In this document: positions 23,352-35,290 of the stretch, piece after piece
Layout: the number at the start of each line of letters is the position of its first letter
Numbering within the stretch: position 1 is the stretch's first letter
Origin: Gossypium raimondii
Taxonomy: Eukaryota; Streptophyta; Magnoliopsida; Malvales; Malvaceae
Length of the DNA stretch: 64,000 bases
Direction: 5' to 3'
Assembly (NCBI RefSeq): GCF_025698545.1
Contig: NC_068569.1
Coordinates: 16,988,001-17,052,000 of the forward strand
Position numbers and translations under genes: made by a program
The notes under the pieces: model-generated
The model's database searches: none
What the model was told of the DNA's origin: nothing
Seen by the model: only the letters and a program-made list of their open reading frames with translations

Positions 23352-25655
23352 ATGGAGTCTACTGTACCCTTTTTGTCTCCTGTTTCACAGTCTCCGGAGA
23401 ATCATTTTTCCTTTTATCATAACTTTGAACTTTTTTATATGGAAAATATAGCACAAAACAACTCTTTTGATCAAACTCAAACCTTAGAATCAGCCTTTTC
23501 TGGTCTTAATGTTTCAGGTTATCCGGATTTACCCGATTCTGGTTATCAATTTGGCGGTGGGTTTGCAAGAGCAGGACAAGATAGAAACAACAATGTTATT
23601 GGCGAGGGCACAAAAGTGGGGCCAGATGTTGAAAGTTGGGGGGCTTTCATGTATAGTTCGTATCAGCTTGGTTCTAGTAGGAATATTGAATTCTCGATAT
23701 TACCCTCTTCTAATCAAACCAGGCTCTTGTCCGCTGCTGCTTCTGCTGCCGGTTGCACAATGCCTTTTGGGTTAAACAATAACATAAACCGATCTAGTTT
23801 TAATACTAGTAAGCTTTGTAATAATAATCAGACTCGGCATCATTGGTTGCATGAACCTTTGAATTGTTTGAGTTTAGGGGATTTGAGGGGTAGGCTTGTT
23901 GCCTTAGCAAAAGATCAATATGGTTGTAAGTTTTTACAAAAGTCAGTTGAGAAAGCTTCAAAGGAGGAAATTGATATGGTTTTTATGGAGGTTATTGATC
24001 ATGTTTGTGAGTTGATGTCGAACTCTTTTGCCAATCTTGTTGTTCAAAAAGTTGTGGATGTTTGTAGCGAGGAACAGAAGAATCAGATTCTTTTGATGGT
24101 TATTAAGAATAGGTTTCGACTTGTTGAGATTTGTCTCAATCTTCATGGGTATGTTTGGTTGATTCGGTTTTGTTTTTTTGTTTTTGTTTCTGGTTAAGAA
24201 GTTGTTTTGTGTTCAATAAATAAAACACTAATATGTTTTCATTCCGTGACAGGGCTCGTGCTGTACAAAAATTGTTGGAGAAACTTACTACTCAACAACA
24301 GATCTCGTTGTTTATGTCAGCTCTAAGCCCTGGAGCTGTTGCATTGTCGAAGGATTTGAATGGTCATCGTGTGATCCAGTATTGCTTGAAAAATTTCTCT
24401 GATGAAGATAACAAGGTAGCATTAATTTTGGACTAGTAACGATTTGAGTTAAAGCTTCATTTTTTTTTTGTCTATGTTAATCCTGTTTTAGTTTAATTGT
24501 TTATGTCTTGAGTCATTTGAATTAAATTGCAGGGGTTACATGATACTTGCTCATATCTAAAACGTTACGATAATGAAATAGATGCATTAACTGCTGTTTT
24601 GTTGACCAAGATTTGTTTTTGCATTGCACCTTTGTTAATGTAAAACATCTTTTTTTGACCGTCGGTTTTCATTGGCAGTATTTTCTGAATGTGGTGGCTA
24701 ATAACTGTTATCAAATTGCATTAGACAAATGTGGATGTTGTGCACTGAAGCATTGTCTTGACCACTCGAATGGAGAGGCAAGAGCCCATCTCTTTCAAGA
24801 GATCATAGCAAATGCTCTAAACTTAGCCAAAGATCAATATGGGTGCGTGGTTTTTTGAAACCGGTTGTGCGTGTGTGTTTCTTTAAAAGGTCTTTCCTTA
24901 TTGCTTCACTTGATTTGATGTGGAACTTGTGCAAATGTTTGAGCTTTGATATGTGCTCTTGTGTTATTGTTTTTCTTGTTTCTCTAGCAACTATGTGGTG
25001 CAACATATACTGGAACTGAAAGAGACACAAACAACAGAAAGACTTCTCAGACAGCTTCAAGGGAATTATGCTTCTCTTTCCTGTAATAGGTACGGAAGCA
25101 ATGTTGTTGAGAGATGCTTGTTGGAATCACAAGAACCACTGACCACGAGAATCATAGTGGAGTTGCTTAGAAGTCCAATCGTGTCTACACTCCTTCTCGA
25201 TCCTTTTGGGAACTATGTTATTCAATCAGCTTTGTCAGTCTCTAAGGTTTGATAAATCTTAAATTCTGCTGCTTCCATCATCGTCGTCTTTTCATGCACA
25301 TTGCATTGAACAACATGTGCTACTTGATTAATGTATTTGCACCTTGATATGGTTGGCTTAGGCACTTTATGATTCCATCTAATCTCTTATACGAAGCACC
25401 TCTGATTTGTGGAACTCATGCAGTCATACTTCTTAGATCCTCTATTCTTTAGTAGGCAAATATCAGTGTTACCACAAAATGGAATGGACTAACGCATGCT
25501 TAACGCGATGATTGTTTTAAATTTGCAATGAGCAGGGCTTTGTGTTCGATGCTTTGCTGAATTTGGTGCAGGATCACTACCCAATAATGCGCAGCCATAG
25601 TTATGGAAAATGGGTACTTGCCTGGTTCAGCAGGAGAAAGCAGTTACACATGTAA
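23352..25655 (+). CDS. Pumilio-family (PUF) RNA-binding protein
   Basis: Five exons, 23352-24148, 24253-24415, 24679-24842, 24988-25246 and 25536-25655, splice in phase with GT-AG borders into 500 residues. The N-terminal 175 residues are low-complexity (Asn, Ser, Gln). From about residue 180 eight PUF repeats follow: YGCKFLQ, FANLVVQ, HGARAVQ, NGHRVIQ, CGCCALK, YGNYVVQ, YGSNVVE, FGNYVIQ. By the PUF code, repeats 8, 7 and 6 (NY..Q, SN..E, NY..Q) read U-G-U, the invariant core of PUF sites in mRNA 3' ends. Repeat 5 has C-C..K instead of the usual C-R..Q. These proteins repress or destabilise target mRNAs in the cytoplasm. Length and layout resemble the shorter Arabidopsis Pumilio group (APUM7-12), but the exact ortholog is not assignable. 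A later Met at residue 30 could also be the start. Confidence 0.92.
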
Positions 25656-27415
25656 ACAATTATAACATTACAAAAATTATAAGCATGAAAAGATGTGGTC
25701 ATAAAGAGATTTTTCACCCCGAATTTCTCATTCGTAAGGGTAGAATTAGGATTTTGTGTACCGAGTTTATAATTGATCCGATCCAATGTGTAGGATTATT
25801 GTTGGTGCTTGTAGATTGTAGTCTTAATTTGTTGGCTGACACATGAATGTTGCAGCCAGATGTTGTGATCTTAAAAGGAACAATCATTCTTTAGTGGTGT
25901 GATAATAATATTACTTGAAGGCTTATGTTAAATCTTATTTCACTCTATCTATTGTTCAATTAACTCTTAATATTTTATATTGTGGTTGACGGCTTGACGC
26001 GTATTACTTACATTGTCTCATAACATAGGATGAAAATTTTTATGATAAAGGTTTAATCAAATGATGTTGACGAGTCGGTTTACTGAAAAGAACCTCAAAA
26101 CTGTCGCATTTGAGTAGTGAACGTGTTTTGTCATGTTTGATCAATCGGCAATGGAAAATAAGGTCAAAATCAGTTCCAAAACCTCATTTGCGGAATATGT
26201 CTCGTCAAATAATCAACCCATGAAAGTGGCAAGAAAGACAAGTAGTCTACTCCGCCATTAAAGCCCTTCCGTAAAAGTTTGTTAGCAAGGTCAATGGTGA
26301 AAGCAATTTATTAGTAAATTATAATTTCAGTCATTTATATTTTCTTAAAATTGTTTTTTGACCACTAAATTTTTGAAATTTTACTATATGATCACTGGTG
26401 ATCATAATGTAATAAGTCGATAATATTAGTGATTGTATAATAATTTTTTTAAAGTTTTGTGATCAAAACATAATTTTAAGTAGAGTTAATATATATGGAG
26501 GTACTTGAACTTGACAACTTATAAGTTATACCTAATTTTATTTTTACTTAATTGGTATCTAAATTTTAAAAGCATAAACCAACTTGGCACTTTTTTTAGG
26601 TACTTAACTAGCACTCTTAAAATACATTGACTATCAATATCATAGTAACACATGGCAACATCACATTTTGACACGTGACAAAAAATAAATATATAAAGAT
26701 TATTAAAAATTATTTTTGTCATGTCTCATCATGCTAATGATTGTTAATGTCATATTAACTTATTTTAACGGTGACACTAAGTAGATATAAGCTATCAAGT
26801 TTAAGTAGCTCCGTATATATTAACCCTTTGTAAACATAAGTAGTTTACCCTCAATTTAGGGATAATATGATTTTTGGCTCATGAACTCAGAAACTAAGTT
26901 AACTTTGGTACTTGTACTTGGTAATTAGATCTATTTTGGCTCTCGGACTTAGATTCCGTCAAGATTTAATGATGTTATGACCAATGTTATTGGAATAATA
27001 CTAAATTGAACAGACCAATAATTGATCGATATAATTGTCCAAACAAAAGGGTTGAACCGATTCAAAAATTGGTTGAAGTTAGTAAAAATTGAAAATCGGC
27101 ACAAAATCTACTATTGAAGAGGTTGAATTAGTTTATAAAAAAAATTATATTATCCCCTCAAATTATTTACCCCAGGATAACGGTCATCCGTTAGATTCAC
27201 CGCGTGCTTTGATTGAAACGCCTTCAACGAGGTTTCCCATGATTGGCCGGCCGGCAATCCACAATGCTGGTTGAATTAAAAAACACACAGAATTTATCCG
27301 TTTCTGTTTCCTCTGTATTTGTTTAAAGAGGAGTGTTCGTAAGCGTGTCGTTTGTCTGTCTGCATTGCAATGGTCTGTTGTCATTGACCTTAATTTGGAG
27401 CCAAAGTGAGGCGCC
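25656..27415. other. Intergenic region between the Pumilio and protease genes
   Basis: The first 250-300 bases are probably Pumilio 3' untranslated sequence. The middle holds the inverted-repeat element at 26483-26826 and short phrases such as GACCACTAAATTTTTGAAAT that look like dispersed repeats. The last 150 bases are less AT-rich and probably form the protease leader. No gene is seen. Confidence 0.5.
26483..26826. mobile_element. MITE-like element with about 40-bp terminal inverted repeats
   Basis: The left end (GAGTTAATATATATGGAGGT, then ACTTGAACTTGACAACTTATA) and the reverse complement of the right end (GGGTTAATATATACGGAGCT, then ACTTAAACTTGATAGCTTATA) match at most positions over about 41 bases. 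The interior is AT-rich and non-coding, and total length is about 344 bp. This fits a non-autonomous DNA transposon. No clear target-site duplication was found and the superfamily is not assigned. Confidence 0.75.
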
Positions 27416-30400
27416 ATGGCTAGAACCTGGCTTCACCTAACTTCTTCCTTTCTGATCGTCTGTTGCGTAATCGGGTTCCTGATCTCCACCGTCGTTGCCG
27501 AAAATCATCAACGACCGCCGACGGTCCTTCCGCTAAGTCTATCATCACGCAATCATTCCCTGCATCGGCACGTGGACAATCTACGCCGTCGTCTCTTCCA
27601 ATCGAAGCTCTCCGGTTCCACTCCAAATGCTCGCTTGAGACTCTACGACGATCTCCTATCGAACGGGTCTCTCAACTATTAAAAAAAGTTTATTCTTTTC
27701 CTTTTTGAATTTTTTGAAATATTGAAGAAATTTGCTTCTCAATTTCTTGTAATTTCCAGTTACCATACGGCTCGGCTACGGATAGGATCGCCGCCTCAGG
27801 AATTCGCTCTTATCGTGGACACCGGAAGTACTGTAACTTATGTTCCTTGCTCCAGTTGCTCACATTGCGGCAACCATCAGGTTAGGTTCCGTGATCCGTC
27901 TTCTCCAGCTCGCACAGTTCGGCTTACCCCGTTGTTAATTGTAATTAATTAATTTGAAAATTGATACCTTTTTAAAAAAAATGAGATTGAGATTTTTAAC
28001 TTTGATTAAATCAAAATTACTGAGTTATTAGCTTAATAGAACTTTAACGAAGCTAAACTGGTGATTGTGAGTCTTAATCTTAAATTTTTATCACTATTAT
28101 GAGAAAGTGAGTTGTCTAGGCCAATAGATTAACAATCTCGGTCTAATTTTTTCATTTCTAGTTCTGTCAGTTGGAAATTAAACGAACTGGTAGTTCTCTG
28201 AGAATTTTATTTCTTGTTAGAATCCAGGATTCAAGGTTCCAACCAGAGATGTCTAGCACTTATCAACCTGTAAAATGCAATCCAAGTTGTAACTGTGATG
28301 ATGAGCAAAAACAATGCACTTATCATAGACGGTATGCTGAAATGAGTTCCAGCAGTGGGGTGCTTGGGGAGGATCTTGTTTCTTTTGGGAATGAAAGTGA
28401 ACTTATGCCTCAGCGTGCTGTGTTTGGTTGCGAAAATGTGGAAACAGGTGACCTTTATAACCAACGAGCTGATGGTATAATGGGTTTGGGTCGTGGGCGG
28501 CTTAGTATCATGGATCAACTTGTAGATAAGGGTGTTATTGGTGATTCATTTTCTTTGTGTTATGGAGGGATGGATGTTGATGGGGGTGCAATGGTTCTCG
28601 GAAAAATCGCTCCTCCTCCTGATATGGTCTTCTCCCATTCTGACCCTTTCCGCAGGTATTCCTCTCTTACAGGATCATATTTGTTGGATGCTTTTTTAGC
28701 AAAAATGCATCCAATTCTTCTCACTCATTCACTATAGTTCTTGAATGTCAACAGCCCTTACTACAACATTGAGATGAAGGAAATTCATGTTGCTGGAAAG
28801 CGATTGAGTTACCAGATGGGGCCTTTGATGGAAGGCATGGAACAGTTTTGGACAGTGGAACAACATACGCTTACTTTCGACGAGATGCTTTTGCTGCATT
28901 TAGGGATGCTGTAAGATCTAACTGTTGAGTTTCATGCTCTGTTTAGTTTGATCACTACTCAAGTTCACTCCCTATTCTATGATTAATAATATTCACGTTG
29001 TTAACTGAAGCTTAGAAAAAAATTTAATTTTGGTTGTGTAATTTAAAGATCATGTACTTTTATTTCTTTTACATTCGCTGTAGTTGATAAATGACTGCTC
29101 ATTTTTTCATTTATTGTAATGTATGCTACATTGAGAAGAGTGACTTGGAAAATTATTGCATGTATATAACAAGGCAACTGTGCAGGGAGCTGAGTACGGA
29201 TGCATATATCTGGGTTACTACTTTCATAGCACTTTGAGGTGCTGCTTCTTAAATATTGTTAGTCTATATTCATCCAATTTTGGAACTTGTCATTTCTCTT
29301 CAGAAGTTTGAAGCATTTCTATTCTTCATGGTTATTATCCGTTTAAGCAAACATGTAATGCATTTTCATAATTATTGTTGGGAAAATAGTAATAGCTTTT
29401 TGTCAAGGAAAAATAAAGTACTAATAAAGCATTAATTGGCTAATTTCAATTTCATTTGTCATGAAATTAGCATGTTCTATAACTATTCGGGGTTGATTTC
29501 TTTAGTCTACAGTCTAGACACTTGGGATTTATATTCATTGAACTGTTGCTTGTTCTGTTCCTCAATCTTAAAAACTATGGCTGCAACCATGATTAGTCTC
29601 TTTCATCAGAAATTACTTAATTTTGGTGCTGTTCTGTATGTGACTTGAACTACTGTCAGTTACTTCATAATTGTCATCAATTGTTTAAATTCAATCTTTA
29701 TTAACATAAATATCAGTATCGACATATAAGCAAGCTAATCTTCAGACCTGTTCTTCATGGTTTTTTTGCTGTTTAAATGCAGATCCTTAGTGCAGTTCAT
29801 TTTCTCAAAAGGATCCCTGGTCCTGACCCTAATTATAACGATATCTGTTTTACTGGTGCTGGAAGGTGCTGCTGTAAATTTTTACCATTTTATATGAAAT
29901 GCTGTCATTGTCTTGAATCCATCTTAATGGTTTCTGTGGGAATGTGATACAGGGATGTCTCACAACTACCAAAAATTTTCCCACAGGTTGAGATGGTATT
30001 TAACAATGGAAAGAAGTTATTGCTGTCTCCAGAAAACTACCTGTTCAGGGTAATTGATCCTCCCCCCAACTTTGCATGCTTAAAGCTAAATTTAAGTTCA
30101 AACTATTTTCTGTGCTAGTTTTTCAAAGTTCAAACAACTATCTGATATGTATCTCTTTTCTCTTGGTCTCTTACTGGCATGCTTCGTAGCATTCAAAAGC
30201 TAGTGGTGCATATTGCTTGGGAATTTTCCCAAATTCAGAATCGACAACTCTTTTAGGAGGTATGTTGTGCAACTGTAACATAGTGTGTTATATAGTTTTG
30301 GAGCTGTATGCCAAAAATATAAAATTCTTGTGGTACAATTAGGCTTGCCTGGGCCCATATTCTCAAGTCCAACTTAACATGTTTGTTTGCATGACTGCAG

Positions 30401-33400
30401 TAATAATCTGTTCAATTTTTGTTTGTTTGAGGCAGGAATTGTCGTCCGGAACACCCTAGTTACTTATGATAGGAGTAATGACAGGATAGGGTTTTTAAAT
30501 ACTAATTGTTCTGAACTATGGAGGAGAGTTCAGTTCTCTGGTGCTCCTGCACCAACTCCTTTAGTCTCCCCAAGCAAGGATACTAAAATGGAAATTCCTT
30601 CTGTACTATCCCCAAGTGGGTCACCATCAAATGTTCTTCCAGGTGCATGGCCTATTACTTGCTTCCTCACCATGTTTTCCACATGTTCATTGGTTTATGA
30701 ATTGATGAATCATGATTGCAATTTAAGTAAACATACTTCCTTATATATAAGTTAGTAGGGAAATTATTTTCTCATGAAGGCCTATTATTGTTAAGATGGC
30801 CTAATTTCATTTCACATCATTTGTGGTATAATCTTGTTTACTCCATAACCGTCTTTTTCTGCTAGCATTAGGGGATTGCTGATTGCTTTAGACTTAATAG
30901 TGTTTGCATCAATGGGTGCTTATTTCTTTGTAAACTGTACATTTTCTCTGATGATATTCTCCCCAAACATGGTAATCAGGTTCATTTCATGTTGGATTTA
31001 TAACGTTTGATATGTCAATTAGCACCACTGATTCAAACTTGAAGTCCATCCTCAAGGAGCTTACAGAATTAATTTCGGAGGAACTGGAAGTCGATAATTC
31101 ACAGGTATGGCTGAATTACCTTGACTTTAACCAAGTTTTTGAGGCCTTGTGTGAATTTGATTTGAGGTTGCGCTCTGGGCTGCTTTTGAAATATTTTATT
31201 TATTGATTCACTCTTTTAGGAAGAATTGCCTATCTGGTTATTGGTGCATCTCTATTGATGTCATATATTTGGAATTACTAGTAGAATTTTATGGTTTTCC
31301 CGAAACATGTAGCATGTAGATTTAACTAGAGGTATCTACCTGCCAGGTGACCTATTAGCCACCCAAAATTTGGTTGAGGTGGCCTAGATAAAAAAGCTAG
31401 GCCTAATAAAGGTTCCAGCTGGGGCCAGTGAAGATTTCATTCTAGGCCTGAACCTTAAATCTTACGCATAAAGCTCACCTTAAGCCTAACTCAAGTCTGG
31501 CCATGGAATCAGTAGTATTTAAATTAAACTTGGGGATTTATCATGCTTCCCTTAAATGTGATCTTCTTAACCTCTTTTCTGGGTAGTGGGCATGGCCATA
31601 TAGTGACCACTGTTTGCGTTTAGCTTCAAGCATAAACTCCCGTAGTTATAAAATTTAGGTTTGTCCATCAGTAACTAGTATCTCTTATTGTGCTTTGTGT
31701 TTACCAATTATGAATTAGTCTTTACCTGGTTCTCCTGTAATTATGCCATAAAATTTAGGTTTGTCCATCAGTAACTAGTATCTCTTATTGTGCTTTGTGT
31801 TTACCAATTATGAATTAGTCTTTACCTGGTTCTCCTGTAATTATGCCATTGGTTTGATTTTTCAGATTCGCTTGCTTAATGTCACTTCACAAGAGAAAGA
31901 TTACCTTGTTAGATGGGGCATTTTTCCTGCTGAACCTGCTAATTATATCTCGAATACCATTGCAAGGGTATTTCAACTACTGTGATACCAATATTTTGCA
32001 TATGCAACTTAAAATTTTCCATCTATTTACCCCAGCGTTTATCTGAAGCTTTTTTTCCTTTCTATTTGCAGAGCATCATCCTGCGCTTAAGGGATCATAG
32101 AATACAGTTACCTGAGAGATTTGGAAATTATAAGTTGATGGAATGGAATGCCGAACCTCAAAGGAAGTTGTATGCTCTCTTTTCTCATTACTAGTCTATT
32201 ATTCCTTTTATGCTACTAGTGTGGTTTCAATTGTCTACTATTATTGTGACAAATAAATCTTTGGAGCATTTTGGATCATGAAGGAGCCGAGAAGTCTTGC
32301 CCGCTTATTGCAACTGAAAATTATTAGTAATATTTGGATCAGGCAGTTGTTTTCTTTCCGGGACTTAAAGGCCAAATATGGTCTACTTTTGGTTTATTTA
32401 AGGCGTACTTAAATTGAGTGGAGAAGTAGAAGGCTGAAAGAGGAGAATAGAAGAGTGGAAAGAAAATTAATTTTTAGTCTGCTTGGTAGGAAGGAAATGT
32501 GAGAGGAAAGAAAATAGGAGAGTGGTCATTTTCCTTCTTAATGCATAAAAAAAGAAAAAGAAAAAGAAGATAATTCCAATTTGGAAAGATAAGAACAGAG
32601 AAAATGAGAAAGACTGAAGTTAAGTGTGCACTTTACAAGATTAAGCATCTTTTAAAATTTTCATTTCTTTCTTTCATTTTTCAACCTACCAAGTAATGGA
32701 GGGATAGAAAATTATATTTTCTATATTTTTACTTTTTTCCTTGATTTTTTTTTCATCTTTTCAATTTTGTTTCCGCTCACCAAGCAAAGCCTTAGAATCA
32801 CATGCTCACATGTATTTAGAGTGTACATGGTTACATACTTCTGTTAGTTAAAAAGTAAAAACTGATTGAAATACACAAATAAAAACGCAATACAAGAGTT
32901 GTGGGATGGTGCTGGTGGAGATAGGCTATCAGATTAGCATTATTTTTGCATCCCAGGATTGATGTGATAATTAGGAGGGTAGGGTTGGGAGGGACATGTG
33001 ATGCAGCAACAGGCCCCTTGGTTTAGACCATGATATTTGCTGTAGTATCTATTACCTGTCTACAGGTTTATGTGTGTGGTACATGGGTGGCCTTTTTTCT
33101 TTCTTGTGCCAGTACGCATGACCATGTGCACTGTGCAAAATTATGAAAATTTCCGATACTGATTTATAGGGTCTCAACAATCATGTCCATGTATATTCAA
33201 GTTGCTCGACCTGTGTCCAATGGAGTTACATTAAAACTAGGAATTCTTATGGAATTTTAGAGAAGTAGAGCCTCAGCTTTCTTTTTTTGGGTTGATCAGG
33301 GGTACAGTCTTTCCTTGAGTGTATATATTGTTTCTTTTCCCATTTTCTTGAACTGGGTTAGCTTCAAAAATTAACAGTGGGTTCGGTTCTCACTCGGGCT

Positions 33401-33578
33401 TTGCAGGACATCGTGGCAACATCGCTTTCTGATAATGTTAGTTGGATCCGTCACAACTCTGATTCTCAGTTTATCAGCTATTGGCATATGGTTGGTCCAC
33501 CGGCAACGACAACAAACTGCTTATGAGCCTGTTGGTGCTTCTGTACCAGAAAGATATCTTCAGCCTCTTCAATCTTAA
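27416..33578 (+). CDS. Membrane-anchored A1 aspartic protease, with a one-base frameshift in exon 4
   Basis: Twelve exons: 27416-27666, 27760-27880, 28228-28655, 28755-28910, 29783-29865, 29953-30049, 30190-30259, 30436-30642, 30980-31104, 31866-31967, 32072-32169, 33407-33578. The order is a signal peptide (FLIVCCVIGFLISTVVA), a first catalytic motif VDTGST (Asp104), a Cys-rich loop (CSSCSHCGNHQ), GCENVETGDLYNQRADGIMG, a second catalytic motif VLDSGTTYAY in exon 4, LLGGIVVRNTLVTYDR, a luminal C-terminal extension, one membrane helix (FLIMLVGSVTTLILSLSAIG) and a short tail. The layout matches Arabidopsis At3g50050-type pepsin-like proteases. All splice phases agree except in exon 4. There the frame of SPYYNIEMKEIHVAGKRL is lost near 28812-28815, and the active-site part continues one base out. 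As written, translation ends in exon 7, so the locus is either a young pseudogene or carries a sequence error. Exon 1 uses an unusual donor, GTCTCT. Confidence 0.85.
31648..31847. repeat. Perfect 100-bp tandem duplication in protease intron 9
   Basis: Positions 31648-31747 and 31748-31847 are identical base for base by eye, beginning ATAAAATTTAGGTTTGTCC and ending GTAATTATGCC. The duplication lies about 20 bases before the acceptor of exon 10 (31866), and each copy carries the same T-rich text. The lack of any difference points to a very recent event or an assembly artefact. Confidence 0.93.
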
Positions 33579-34154
33579 ATATTTATCTGGGAATAGTTTT
33601 CTTGTATACTATATTATTATTCTGCATACCATACATGCTTTTGAAGCTCTCAAAACAACAATGATGGTGCTTCCAAGCCAGACCAGTACTACTCGATGAA
33701 CTACTACCCAGTGCCTCTGTTGTAAATGATAGTTTATCATCCATTTTTATTAGAAAAACGGAAACAAAAAGGAAATCTCTTTGATTTCCTGAGATCAAGT
33801 TATACGATACTTGATCCAGAAGGAAATTGCAAACTTGATTGAAGATCTTGTGAGCTTGTCCATCGTCATTAACTACAAACAAGCCAGCAGCATCGGTAAA
33901 AGTGTTCTAACTGCCATTTAAAGTTCAACTATCAATTTTCAATTTAGTGATCACATTAGATAATTCAACAAATGAAGCAACTTAACCCAGAAACTATGGA
34001 AGACACCATTTATTCATTTAAAACCCTTAATTAGCTTAATAGAAACCTTTTATGGGTCCTCGTCCAAGAAGACTCTTTAAGACGTACAGCCCCCACAAAA
34101 GCTAAAATTCGCCTTCTACAACAGTTAAGCAATAGCATGTATTTAAGACAGTAT
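33579..34154. other. Convergent 3' region between the protease and GASA genes
   Basis: No gene is seen. The two genes face each other, so this stretch should hold both 3' untranslated regions and poly(A) signals. No clear terminator structure is visible. Confidence 0.5.
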
Positions 34155-34538
34155 TTAAGGGCACTTAGGCAAGCCCTTGTAGTTCTTCATGTCCCTGTAG
34201 CAATAGCATTCGTGCTTGTTCTCGTAGTTCCCTGACGGAACACAACTGCATTTCTGACAGCAAATGTTACAGTACTTGAAGCACCTCTCTTTAAAATCTG
34301 CCTTTGCGCACCTTGCCTTGCACTTGTACGCACAGAAACCTGCCATACATGAAACCACAAATCATTCATCCATTACCAGTACAATGCATGGATTTACAGG
34401 TTTTTTTTTTGTTTCTTTTTTTTTTCTTCTTTCCCGTTAGCTTTATTTACGTATACCTGAACCAGCCATCGACTCCTCAAAGAGAAAGGAGCTGAGAACA
34501 AGAGAAACCAGCAGGAATGTCACCAAAACGAGCTTCAT
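34155..34538 (-). CDS. GASA/snakin cysteine-rich peptide
   Basis: Two exons on the minus strand, 34457-34538 and 34155-34339, joined by a GT-AG intron (donor GTATAC), give 88 residues. A secretory signal ([20 protein letters not shown]) comes first. A short spacer leads to the GASA domain with all twelve cysteines in the family order: [58 protein letters not shown] peptides are secreted, gibberellin-responsive and disulphide-bonded; they affect growth, redox state and defence, and the snakins are antimicrobial. The usual ECPCYRD is ECYCYRD here, a single substitution between two cysteines. The gene lies tail-to-tail with the protease gene. Confidence 0.95.
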
Positions 34539-34660
34539 TTCTTTTACAAACAGGGTTTTGTTTACAGTAGCAAATAAGGCCCGGGAATTTAAAAAAAAAA
34601 AAAAAAGAACGTATAATGCTAGTGTACTGTTTTCATACGAGAGTTGGTAATGTAGATGGA

Positions 34661-34686
34661 GCCCCCTGAAGGGGCTTGTTTATATA
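34661..34686 (-). promoter_or_regulatory. GASA TATA box with an adjacent perfect hairpin
   Basis: On the minus strand CTATATAAAC lies at about 34677-34686, roughly 140 bases before the GASA start codon, a normal spacing for a TATA box and a 100-base leader. Directly next to it, at 34661-34675, is GCCCCCTGAAGGGGC, a 5-bp stem with a 5-base loop that would lie just upstream of the expected transcription start. Confidence 0.5.
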
Positions 34687-34755
34687 GCCAGGAGCTAACA
34701 CTGGTAGGTAACAAGTAAGAAAATTGTTTTGGGTTTGATTAGCGTGACTCGTATT

Positions 34756-35290
34756 GGTTTATGGCTTTAGCTGCACTGCCTCTGCTGTAATAAAAACTAT
34801 ACTGTTGAGCAACATCAATACCAACCATATCGCATGCAATTATGGCTTTAAATCTACTTTTACAAATTAAGTTGTTCTGTGATTTGATCTTCTTGGTAAA
34901 CATGTGTTTTGATTGTTATAGTCATCTGGTGGAGCTTACATTTGCCTTTGCACAGTTGTGAAATGTTTACTTGAAGCTTCACTTCCTTTCCTCTTCTTGT
35001 TATATTATAAGTAAATGACAACCAACTGGGAAAGGTAAACCAATTTAAAGGTTTTTTTATTATTATATAAACTATACGATATTTAAAGCTATTTGAAGTT
35101 CAGAATAAGCAGATCTTAAACCTTAGAAATTTATGTTTGTTGGTGTCTTCTGAATCACTTAGTAGAGAAAATGTTTACCTATAAATGTTTATTCATCTAT
35201 AACTTTAAAATTATTTATCAATAAATATTGCATTAAATTTAGAGATAACTTTCAAAATATATGAAATCGGAAACTCAAAGTTTCTATAAA
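34756..35290. repeat. Segmental duplication, copy 1 (upstream of GASA and VEP1 copy 1)
   Basis: This stretch aligns with 42335-42665 in the same orientation. Shared anchors include GGTTTATGGCTTTA, CTGCCTCTGCTGTAA/TTGCCTCTACTGTAA, ACTATACTGTTG/CCATACTGTTG, GCTTTAAATCTACTTTTA and TAGAGAAAATGTT. It is the left part of the duplication that produced the two VEP1 genes. Confidence 0.75.
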
